A program made the translations under genes and the position numbers. 64,000 bases of DNA. Source: Porphyra umbilicalis. Lineage: Eukaryota > Rhodophyta > Bangiophyceae > Bangiales > Bangiaceae. Positions 54,646 through 63,999 of this stretch are shown piece after piece. Location: contig KV918773.1 of NCBI GenBank assembly GCA_002049455.2, forward strand, positions 248,001 through 312,000, written 5' to 3'. Numbering within the stretch: position 1 is the stretch's first letter; the number at the start of each line of letters is the position of its first letter. The notes beneath the pieces are model-generated. The model saw only the letters and a program-made list of their open reading frames with translations. It was not told the DNA's origin and did no database searches.

Positions 54646-55590
54646 TGAACTGACGTCGATGCGCTTCCAGAGAAAACTAGGGGGTGCCAAATCACCGGCT
54701 CCAGCTCCACGGAAGGGCAACCCCCTCAGCCCGATGTCTACAGAAAGAAACAGTCTTGAACGCACCAGGAAAGCCTATTTTGATGGGTCCGACGTCGACC
54801 CTCCGCTCCCCCCCCCCACCAGATGGCGAGAAAACGGCGATTTCATCTTGCAAATGCCAGTGCACCGAGCCCTGTCGACCTCGCCGGTGACCCTTTGCTC
54901 TCGCTCCCTGCAGTGGATAATAGCCACCGCGGGCTTGGACGGCTGTTGGTACACCCTGCTGATACTCTGAACACTACAGGAACTGGCAGCACCTCGACCA
55001 GTGGTGGATTGAGTGGCCCTAAAACAGAGGGTGGTGGACGCCACAGGCCAGCCTTCGTCCCGCTCCGCCCCTCTCCCCTCACCGTAAATGACCTCCCCTT
55101 TTGTTCCCAATCTCTTGTCTCTGGGGCTCTCAGACCGCCCTCATGGTGTTGCTCGCCTTTTAGGACCACCTGTCCCCCCCTGCCTGCATTCGTGCTCGCT
55201 GCCCCTGGAAGGGAAACCACAACGTAGGAGGTTGAGAAGATGTGGGAAACAGGCTCATCTGTAGATGCTGCGTGGTCCGTGAGTCTGCCTGGAGTGTTTC
55301 CGAGCTTCAGGGACGGGGGCACAGCAGAAAGTGACGAACTGGAGACAGCCTGCTGCCCTCAAGGCGGACGCCCTGGACGCTGAAAAAGTTGACGCTTCCA
55401 TCCGTCCTGAGGAAAATTGACTGTGCGCTAAAGCTCGGGTGGTTCGCCCAAGACTAAACAGCCACCGCTGAGTCTATTTCCGTCGTCAGAAACGGCGTCT
55501 GACGAACTGTTCGTTCACGAGAGACCTCTCAAAATGCGACTCAATTGAGTCTTTGCGACCCAATTGAGCTATCTGGTAGAATAGACACTA

Positions 55591-57400
55591 GGACGGTTCA
55601 ATAGACGTCGAAACGGGCACGACGCGGCGGCGGGCGTTTCGAGGGCACACTTAATGCTTTCGAGGGGGGCTATCTCGCAACATTAACTACATGTCACTGT
55701 CGCATAGTTGTAACAAAATTATATGAGACGTCATGCTGCTGCAGTAGATCCGACTGTCTTGTGCCAACTAGGAACCAAAACGTAACCGGTTTCAGGGGGG
55801 ACGTGCTCGCTACAGGGGAGCGTTCAATAAGGTCGCTGCGCTGTGGTGGTTAAAGATAGGTCACACGCAAGCCCGATTTTGCTCGATTCTCAGGTCCGCA
55901 GCGACTGCGGGAGCATCCGCAAGCAAGTCCGTTTCGCAGAAATATGCGGTTGAAGCAGCAATGCGGCCGTGTTCGACCAAAGTGGATGGAGCCACGAAGT
56001 TAAAGCAAATGATATCTCCCAATCGAGCCGATGCTGATAGCTGCAGTCAGCCAATGAAAGAGTACCGACACAGGGTCTATCCGCCAATGAAGAGCTCCAA
56101 TTAAGACAAATCTGCGGTGACGAGTTTTGACATCCGACCGTTTTCTCTGGGTCTGCCAAGAGGCAGCACGAGCACGTCCGTCATTGACAACTATTGACAA
56201 CAGCCTCGGAGAGTGAAGTGGCCAGCGATGCCTGTACCGGGTGTGGAGAGCTGGGCGCTGATGGCGCCGACGTCGTGGCGGTTGACGGTTTGGGAGCCGA
56301 CGACAACGCCCACGTCACCAGTTGTGTGGGCGCTGGTGGCTGTACCAGGCGCAGAGGTGAGGGCGCTGATGGCGCCGACGTTGTGGCGGATGACGGCGTG
56401 GGTGCCAATAACGACGTGGACAGGCGTGAAGTTTGGCTCCCGTATCAGGGCGAGCACGGGGAGGACGTCGCAGTGAACAGCGGCACCTCCGCCGTGGGCG
56501 ACGACGTGCCCGTCGCATGTTGGGGCCTTTGCGTGGCAAAGTGAGTGGCGCACCACAGCCTGCAGCGGTGTGGCGGGGCGTAGTGGGGAAAGGCTCTGAT
56601 GTAGACCAGTAGTTACGGTTCTGGTGCTGTGGTCCTCGATGTGGCGTCGCGGGACTTGGCATCGTAGGGCACCAGGGAGTGTACCAGGGAGTGGACGGGC
56701 ATGGCGGGGCGTGGTTGGCAGTCAGCTTGTGTCTCCTCGGCGTCAAAGGTCACCGCCATCTTCTTCTCGGCTTAGTGTGATGGCACAAGGGGAGATTGCC
56801 TTACCCAGCCAGTTTGCACAGCCCCGGGCGATCAATTGTGGACAGCTGCCGCATGTCTCTGCGCAGGGAGGCGCGACAGACTTTTGCGCTTGCCTCGTGA
56901 AGCGCACAGTGGAGTGATTCCGCGCTCGCCATGCCCGAAGCTAATCGACTTGCATTCAGACGCTTCGGGAGATGTAAGGACAGTTATGACGGGTTCCAGA
57001 AAACACATAACGCAGCCATTTGAGGTTAAATAGGTCGAAAACGGTAGAGTATGGTGTCGTGCTGGGGGGGTCCGCAACATCTTGCGGTCAAAAATCGATG
57101 AATCCGCCGGTTGCGTGCGACCCCACTTTAAGCACCACAGCGCTGCGATACGGGGGTTCAGCGTGCGGTGACCGACTGCCTGCGCCAAAGCGGGGGTGAG
57201 CACGAGCAGCTCTGCTCACGAGACAACCGCACCTCAACAACCACCACGGCGCCGCCGCCCGTGTGAGGGACACACCGTCTGTGTCCTATCGCGCACCTCG
57301 CGTTGTTACTTCGTTGTCACGCGCAGCGCTCGACGCGAGCGTGCTTCTTGCACAGCTTCTAGCGTGCCGCTCTTGTGAATTTCTCGTTGCTCCACGCGCC
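55591..57400. other. Unassigned DNA with a two-unit tandem repeat
   Basis: No gene is recognised. At about 56225-56450 an approximately 112-bp unit containing GGCGCTGATGGCGCCGACG occurs twice. On the minus strand it would encode a repeated HNVGAISALTSAPGT / HDVGAISAQLSTPGT block. The rest holds short frames only. Confidence 0.45.
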
Positions 57401-57429
57401 GGGTGTGTGTGTCTGTGCTCTATCGAGCA

Positions 57430-58296
57430 ATGGTGTCTGCACGCCGAGAGGAGATTCGTCGCCTCCGGGCGCTTCTGAAGCGGGCGACCTTTGTAGTCGC
57501 GTTGCAGCACTCGGGCACAGTTTCACCGCGATGTGTCTTTGCTGAGTTGGGGATGCTGTTGGTTGCGGCGCGCACACACCAGCGCCTCACTCACCTGCTG
57601 GTGACTCGGTACATGCTCTCCCGTCGCAATCGCGTTCCCAATTCTGGGGACTGGAGAGATAGGGTGCTGCACGCACTGTCACCCTTGTACTTTCGCGCGC
57701 ATCTGCGTGTAGAGGCGAGCACGTTTGAGTACCTTGTGTCTTCTTTGGACTTGACGGCGTCTGATAGTTTTTTAAACGCAGTCCGGACGGCCGCAACTGT
57801 CCGTCCGTATACAGCTCGCAATTGCTCTGTTTCAGTTGGGCCACTATGGCAACGCGGCGTCTGGTTTAGTCGTGGCTCAGCGCTTCGCGGCTTCCCCAAG
57901 AGCTGTAGTCAATGCGACCAAGCGGGTTTTGTCGGCCATTGTGCGTTGGGAGGCCGACGATATCCGTTGGCCGACTGCTGCCGAGCGCCAAGCGCATGCG
58001 CGGCAGTCTGAGGAGAGGTTTGGGTTTAGGGGGTGCATTGGGGCGGTTGATGGCACTACCATTCCTTTTGCGTACGCCCCTAGCGTTGACCCGTAGTGTT
58101 TTTTCGACAGGCACAAGCGCTATAGCGTTAATGTACTGATCTCTTGTGATTGGGACCTACGAATCACGAGCGTGGTGCAAGGCTTTACGGGCGCGGTGCC
58201 TGACACGGTGGTGCAAGCAGCTGCCCCATGGCATATTTACTCAGATTGGTACTTCTCCCCTGGCCAGTACCCTCTGGGTGACAAGGGTATGCTGGG
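57430..58296 (+). pseudogene. Harbinger (HARBI1/DDE_Tnp_4-like) transposase, truncated by element C
   Basis: From ATG 57430 (MVSARREEIRRLRALL) the frame reads through AHLRVEASTFEYLVSSLDL. It shifts once near 57830 into LGHYGNAASGLVVAQRFAAS and then GFRGCIGAVDGTTIPFAY, which carries the first catalytic Asp near 58053. After TAG 58094-58096 the same frame continues as CFFDRHKRYSVNVLISCDWD and YPLGDKGM, with the second catalytic Asp near 58281. The last catalytic acidic residue is missing because the LTR of element C begins at 58297. The order and motifs are those of PIF/Harbinger nucleases. It belongs to a different Harbinger lineage from D1/D2, judging by its N-terminal half. Confidence 0.8.
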
Positions 58297-58662
58297 TGTG
58301 GCAACAAAGAAGGCGCGAACAAATACCCTAGAACCATACTGACAGTACAAAAGAGAAGGACCTAAAGGGTCAACCTACCGAGAGGACCTAGGCGGCGCAA
58401 AGGCGCTCAAAGGCTAGGACTCGAGAGGGACGCCAAGATTTAGATGGCGAGCAAGACGGGGCGGCGCGGGGCAAGGCCGGCGCCGTAATAACAAGACGAA
58501 AACAGACGAAAAGTAGAGACGTAAGAGTAGCCCCTGGCCCGAATAGGGGGGCTACTTAGGGAGGGACAGCCGTCCCACAGGCCGCAATCCGAAGTACGGA
58601 GAGACAGGCGCAAGTCCCGGCAGGGTCAGAAGTACTGGACTTAGCCCCTGCCGAATGCAACA
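58297..58662 (-). repeat. 3' LTR of element C
   Basis: Read on the minus strand it begins TGTTGCATTC directly after the purine tract GAGGGGGG (58663-58670) and ends TTGTTGCCACA, giving TGTTGC/GCCACA inverted ends and 366 bp. The left boundary coincides with the abrupt end of Harbinger transposase similarity. The second LTR is outside the window, so the limits are inferred. Confidence 0.6.
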
Positions 58663-58739
58663 CCCCCCTCGGGCCAAGACCTGGCGGTCACCCGCCAGCA
58701 AGGACAGATGCGGGGCCGCTCGGGCCGAGCAGCCGCGCG

Positions 58740-59110
58740 GAGGTCGCCAGCGCGAGGGCGCAGGGCGGGGCCACCGGGCGACGCAGGCCGCGTGGGGGCG
58801 CGCGCGCGGGCAGCACGCGGCGGCAAGCGGCGCCAGCGCGCGGGCGCAGGGCGGGGCCACCAGGCGACGCGGGCCGCGTGGGGGCGCGCGCGCGGGCAGC
58901 ACGCGGCGGCGAGCGGCGCCAGCGCGCGGGCGCAGGGCGGGGCCACTAGGCGACGCGGGCCGCGTGGGGGCCCGCGCGCGGGCAGCACGCGGCGGCGGAG
59001 GCGGCACGCGCGGACGCAGGGCGGGGCCACCAGGCGACGCGGGCCGCGTGGGGGCGCGCGCGCGGGCAGCACGCGGCGGCGAGAGGCGCCAGCGCGGACA
59101 TACCGCCGTG
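58740..59110. repeat. About 84-bp tandem repeat in element C
   Basis: Four to five units containing GCGCAGGGCGGGGCCACCAG, GCGACGCGGGCCGCGTGGGG and GCAGCACGCGGCGGCGAG. They lie between the LTR and the start of the antisense ORF. Open frames here are artefacts of composition. Confidence 0.75.
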
Positions 59111-59312
59111 CGGGGACCGGCGGGGGCAGCGTTGAAGAACGCGGGGTGCCGGCGGCGGGGGGCGGCACGCGCGGACGCCATCGGCGTGGGCGTGCTGCGG
59201 GTTTTCCGCTCGGGCGGACGTTGTTGCCGACGGAGGCGGACGACGCGGTCGGCGGCGGCGGAGGCGGCACACGCGGACGCCACCGGCGTGGGCGTGCTGC
59301 CGACTTGGTCGG

Positions 59313-61718
59313 ATGGCGTCGACCGGGAAAGCGGCGGCGATGGCCTACATCGCGCCTTCTTTGCGGGACGCGTTGAGGGCGGGGCTGCGGCGGTATGCCG
59401 AGTGCGTATTGGCGGACCACGACGAGGTGCCGGAGCGGGAGCGGGTGCCGGGGTCAGACCCGCGGAACCAGCCGGCGGTCGAGCGCATGCAGGCCGGCGT
59501 ACGCATGGCGTCCTGGCACGGCGGCATCCACGAGGTGCACTCGCAGCGGTGCGATGGCGAGTTGGCCGTCCGGTTCAGCCGCGAGGTGGCGCGCTTCGGG
59601 ACGGCGTTGCCGTCGTGGTTCGTCCGGACGGCGTACGCCTTCTTGAGGGTGAACGAGAACGAGACTGTCCTCCGCGAGTGGGTGCCGTGGGTGGCGCACT
59701 GCTGGGGCCGCCTGATGAGCCTCATGCCGGACGCGGTGACCCCACCGGCGGAGTACCTGACGGAGTTGTCGCTTCCGTATCTACGGACGTCGGCGGACTT
59801 CGGGTACGTGCAGGCCGCCGAAGCGCAGAGCCGGGAGGCGATGGACGCGGCGGCGTACTACTACGAAGAGGCGGCGGACAAGAACGCCCGTCGTGTGGAC
59901 GCGGGGGCGGCGCCACGGGCGGTCCTGCCGTACGAGTTCCCGGCCATCAGCTCCTGGCCGAAACCCGAGCGGGTTGGGCGGGATCTGACGCTCCATGTGG
60001 CGGAGGGCGACCGCGTGGCGGTAAACCAAGCGCGGAAGGAGGTGGACGTTCGGGCGCGCAAGGGCAACGACGTCCCGTACCTGATGACGGCCGGCCACCA
60101 TGCCAAGGGCTTGTACCGAGCCGGCTGGCGGCGCGTGCCGGAGGCGCTGGGCGAGTTGGAGCTGCCGCGGGGGCTGCAGGTGGCGTACCCCACCGTGCTG
60201 TCGTATTTTTACGACCGCATGATGGGGGACGACCGCAGCTGCCTGTGGGACATTTACGTGGTGGAGCGCGTGCAGCTCACCGCCATCGCGCTGCTGGCGG
60301 ACCTCGCCGGCGGGCGGGTCCACCGCATCTCCCCAGCCCTTCTCCACCGGCTGGAGCGTCTCCGGCTGGACGACATGGCGGCGGGGAGTGCGGACGAGCA
60401 CGCCCGGCTGCAGCGGCTGCTCCAAGGCATGGCGGTGCTGCTCCCCAAATGGGGAGACGTGGTGGCGGCTGCGGGTTTGCCGCTCGGGCAGACGCCGTTG
60501 CCGACGGAGGCGGACGACGCGGCGAACCCATACGGTTTTCGACTAGCGTTGGACGCTAGGGGCGTCGATTTCCCAAGTCGGGCCGAGCGCGCGACGTCGC
60601 AGAGCTCCACGGCACGGGGGCCGCCGGGGGCGTCCGGGGACGTGGGGGCGGGGCCCACCCGGGGCGGGGACAGCGACGCGGCCCGGGAGGACGCGGCGGC
60701 GGCAGGCTCGGGATCGCCGTCATGGCGGGCCGTGTCGCCGTCGCGGTCGTCGCCGAGGGGGCGTGCCCGGGACGACGCCCAGTGGGTGCCTTCGCGGTCC
60801 CCGTCGCGGTCGTCGCCGAGGGGGCGTGCCCGGGACGACGCCCAGTGGGTGCCGTCGCGGTCCCCGTCGGCGTCGGCGTCGGCAACGCGGACACGATCGC
60901 CCGTTCGGGGGTCGTCGCGTCGGGCGACGAAGTCGCGCCGGACACCGCCGCCGGGACGCGGGACGCCTCGCCCTCGGCGCGGGCCGACGCCGGGACGGGC
61001 AACGCCGCCGCCGGCGGCGTCGCAACGGAGTGGCGCGGCGGGGGAAGCCGCGGGAGGTAGCCGGCGGTCGTGGTCACCGCCAGCGGCGTCGACGCGCCGG
61101 CGGCAGCCGCCGGCGTCCGATGGAGCGTCAGGGCGGGCGGAGGGCGGCGCGGCGGCGCCCCGACCGGGCGACGCGCGGCGCGGCCGGTCGCCGGTCGGCG
61201 CCGATGGGGCGGCCCGGTCGACGGCGGGGGCAACCGGGTCGCGGCGGAGCGGGGGGACCACGCGGCGGAAACGCCCGAGGTCGTCCGAGGGGCAGGAGGT
61301 GGAGCCCCCCTACGCGGCGCACCACAAGTGGTACCGCGTGGGGTCCATTGCGCCTGAGCGCGACGCTCTCCGGGCGCACCTTTCGGCGGCGGCCGTGAAG
61401 CGCTCAGCCGCGGCGGGCGGCGCGCCGGCTGGCGCCGTGGGGCTGGCGATCAGCCGGGTGCTGCGTAGTGGCGTGGACCGGCTGCACGCGTCCCTGCGGA
61501 CGTCCAGCGACCGCACGATGGGGAAGGCGATGGACGGCGTCGTCAAGGTCGTCAAAGAACTCCGCCGCGCGTCGCACCTGGAGGACGACATTGGTCGTAT
61601 CCTGGACGAAGTGCGGGCGGCGGACCGCGTGGCCTCTGCTGACGAGCGGTTCGTCTATGACGACAGCGACGAGTCGGGGGGCGAGCGTCCCACGGGTCCT
61701 CGGCAGCGGCACCGCTAA
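59313..61718 (+). CDS. Antisense ORF of element C (unknown protein with RS-rich region)
   Basis: An intact 801-residue ORF from ATG 59313 (MASTGKAAAMAYIAPSL), on the strand opposite to element C pol. Residues about 1-400 look globular and helical (PSWFVRTAYAFLRVNENE, WVPWVAHCWGRLMSLMP, DVPYLMTAGHHAKGLYRAGW, LELPRGLQVAYPTVLSYF, LWDIYVVERVQLTAIALLAD). Residues about 420-650 are disordered and rich in Ser-Arg. They include a perfect 21-residue tandem duplication (63-nt unit near 60737-60862) that resembles an RS domain. The last 140 residues are again helical (LRAHLSAAAVKRSA, VDRLHASLRTSSDRTM, VVKVVKELRRASH), ending in an acidic tail. The motif near 60159-60210 matches element A's antisense ORF without gaps. 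The stop TAA overlaps the pol stop on the other strand. I know no family; an RNA-binding accessory role is a hypothesis. No membrane segment is seen. Confidence 0.7.
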   Translation: MASTGKAAAMAYIAPSLRDALRAGLRRYAECVLADHDEVPERERVPGSDPRNQPAVERMQAGVRMASWHGGIHEVHSQRCDGELAVRFSREVARFGTALPSWFVRTAYAFLRVNENETVLREWVPWVAHCWGRLMSLMPDAVTPPAEYLTELSLPYLRTSADFGYVQAAEAQSREAMDAAAYYYEEAADKNARRVDAGAAPRAVLPYEFPAISSWPKPERVGRDLTLHVAEGDRVAVNQARKEVDVRARKGNDVPYLMTAGHHAKGLYRAGWRRVPEALGELELPRGLQVAYPTVLSYFYDRMMGDDRSCLWDIYVVERVQLTAIALLADLAGGRVHRISPALLHRLERLRLDDMAAGSADEHARLQRLLQGMAVLLPKWGDVVAAAGLPLGQTPLPTEADDAANPYGFRLALDARGVDFPSRAERATSQSSTARGPPGASGDVGAGPTRGGDSDAAREDAAAAGSGSPSWRAVSPSRSSPRGRARDDAQWVPSRSPSRSSPRGRARDDAQWVPSRSPSASASATRTRSPVRGSSRRATKSRRTPPPGRGTPRPRRGPTPGRATPPPAASQRSGAAGEAAGGSRRSWSPPAASTRRRQPPASDGASGRAEGGAAAPRPGDARRGRSPVGADGAARSTAGATGSRRSGGTTRRKRPRSSEGQEVEPPYAAHHKWYRVGSIAPERDALRAHLSAAAVKRSAAAGGAPAGAVGLAISRVLRSGVDRLHASLRTSSDRTMGKAMDGVVKVVKELRRASHLEDDIGRILDEVRAADRVASADERFVYDDSDESGGERPTGPRQRHR

Positions 61719-63999
61719 GCGGTGGCGCACGCGTTGACCCGTGCGGTGTGGGCCTTCTCAAAGCGGAAGATCACGACGCGCCACACGGGCGGCGGGGAGG
61801 AGGCGGTGCGGCCTGCCACCGTGAACGTAGGATAGGGGGGGTTGGGTTGCACCCGAGCGGCGCAGTAGCGCGTCGCTAGCGTCCACCAGGACTGGTGTTG
61901 CCAGCGCGGGGCGACGAGGGTGATGTCACATGGATAGGAGGTGATGCGGGCGAGGACCTGCGGTAGGAAAGAAAAGGGGGGGTTGGCCCACCCGTTTTCG
62001 ACCGCCCAGTCGACCGAGAACGCCGCGGCGCAGCCGCGCGCGGCGTCCGCGGGGGACACGGGCAGGAACCGGGGTAGATGGGTGGCCGCGGCGGTGGTAA
62101 ACAGGTCGACCGTATGGGGGCCCCAGACCGCGTCGAGTTTCTCGAAGGCGGGGCGGCCCAATGCCCAGTGGGCAGCCGGCGGGTTGTCGGGAAACGCCGC
62201 GAGGAGGGAGGATGCCCAAAGGGCAGGGACGGTCTCCTCGTGGCTTTTCGCCGGGGACGCCCAGCGCACATCGACGAGCATGGCACCCGTCTCGTCGGTG
62301 TGCTGCTGGACCGCGACGCAGACCCACTTGGGTTGCCGCGGGGGCGGGGCGAGGACGACCGGCGTCGTCGGGAAGGCGTCGTCGGGGAGCGTAAACTTCT
62401 TCTGCTTCGCTAAGCGGATGACGAGATGTTTCGGTAAACCCGAAATGGGTTCCCACGAATCATCGCCCCGGCCATAAGTGGCCCACCGAACTTTCGCCAT
62501 GATGCCGTTATCGGTGTCGTGGCGAATAGCCAACAGCCGGTCGATTTCCCAGGTCGGATCCTCATCGGAGGAATTCACGTCGGGGAGCGGGGTCTGTGTA
62601 AGCCGATGCGGCTGGGCATCCGGTCCCGGCACCGGGCGCGGTGCCGGTGTGACGTCGTTACTGTTGACCCGTCCTTCGCCATCGCCTTGGTCGATTACGA
62701 AGTAGGTGCCGTCCGTATCGAGAATCTCGAACGGGCCAAGGGCCTTGGGCAGCAGCTTGTGCCCCCCGCGGTGGGAGCGGAGGTAGACGAAGTCACCGAT
62801 CACCAGGTCCTTGTTCTTCGGCAGTACCCGGCTGTTCCAGTCTCGCTTATAGCGAGCTTGGTACTTGTCAAGGGAAGCGCGCACCGTCGGGATGAGCTTT
62901 TTCAAGCCCTGGATGATGGCGCGCTTCACCATGAGCGGGGAGCCATCGGCGGATGCCAGCGGGGACGAGCCAGCGAGGCCCTCAACCGTGAGGTTGGGCA
63001 TACGGCGGGGATCAGGAGGTCGAACGGCGCCATACCGGTGGCCCTATGCGGGCAGGTGTTGTACGCCAGGCTCAGGGCGGGGAGTAGGCGATCCCACTGG
63101 CGAGGGTGCTCCTCACAGAAGGCCCGGATCTGGTTCAGCAGCGTACGGTTATACCGTTCCACCTGACCGTTGGTCTGCGGATGGTAAGGCGTCGTGTACT
63201 TGCACTTCGTGCCCAACATCTTCATGACGGCGCGGAAGAACGCGTTGGCCATCTGTCGACCCTGGTCCGATAGGACGCAGTCGGGGGGCCCGTAGGCCGC
63301 GACCCATGCGGTCAGGAACGCTGACGCGACCGTGACGGCGGTGATCCGTCGGAGCGCAACCGTACGGGTTAGCTTCGAGAAGCGGTCGGACATGACGAAC
63401 ACATACCGGTTGCCGTCAACCGTGTTGAGCAGCGGTCCGAGGATGTCAATGCCAACCTCGGTCAACGGTTCCTTTGGCGGGAACAGGGTCATGGGGGACG
63501 TATGCCGTCGCTCCTGCAGCCGGTTCTTCGCGCACGGCGGGCACTGCCGGACGAAGTCGTACAGGTCGACAATCATCGACTCCCAATAGAAGCAACGCTT
63601 CATGGCGGCGTACATCCGCTGCACCCCAGGGTGACCTTTGGTCGTCGGGTAGTGCTCGAGGCCCATCACGCGGGAGCGTAGGGCCTCGGGGATGTATACT
63701 CGCATAACGTCCGTCGTTGGCTGACGGCGCACGAGGCGGCCTTCCTCATCGAGGACGAACCGCGTCGGCTTTCTCGAGTCGATCACGGCGCGTAGCTGCT
63801 GGCATCGGCCATCCGCGCCTTGTGCGCGAAGGAGCTCCTCCGCTGTGATAGGGGGAGGCGGTAACGGCGCCGAGAAGTTGTTGGCGTCCGTGCCCCTTGC
63901 GGCCTGAGCCAGCAGGAAGCATGGGATGTCGTCTTCCAGCTCCTTCTTGTCCAGACCCGTCGTGGGTACGCGGGACAGGGCATCGGGGAGGTGGTGGTT
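61715..63999 (-). pseudogene. pol: Pol of element C: integrase, chromodomain and Dam/DIRS-like methyltransferase extension
   Basis: Enters at the window edge with the RNase H/connection end (DALSRVPTTGLDKKE). The integrase zinc domain follows (GHPGVQRMYAAMKRCFYWES with CPPCAKNR, about 63640-63510), then the core (VGIDILGPL, VLSDQGRQM, and YHPQTNGQVERYN near 63160). One frame change lies at about 63000-63015. The integrase C-terminus (GDFVYLRSHRGGHKL) and a chromodomain (WEIDRLLAIRHDTDNGIMA, VRWATYGRGDDSWEPI, about 62560-62400) follow. Beyond it are about 200 further residues: KWVCVAVQQHTDETGAM, then WGPHTVDLF (near 62125), ENGWANPPFSFLPQVLARI (NPPF at 61984-61973) and DITLVAPRWQHQSWW. This pattern is that of Dam-type N6-adenine methyltransferases as found in DIRS retrotransposons. 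Pol ends at TAG 61717-61715. The single frame break may be decay or sequencing error. Confidence 0.82.

Larger units (their letters stand above)
50840..55588. mobile_element. TA-flanked element H, host of Harbinger copy D2
   Basis: Inverted ends GTGTCTATTCTACCA (50840-50854) and its complement (55574-55588) are flanked by TA at 50838-50839 and 55589-55590. Further inward, both ends carry GACTCA(A/G)TTGAG-like palindromes in inverted order. D2 occupies 50960-54645, so the original element was about 1.06 kb. It shows no recognised coding region; the frames at 54638-55230 are unassigned. TA targeting suggests a Tc1/mariner-type MITE. Confidence 0.7.
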
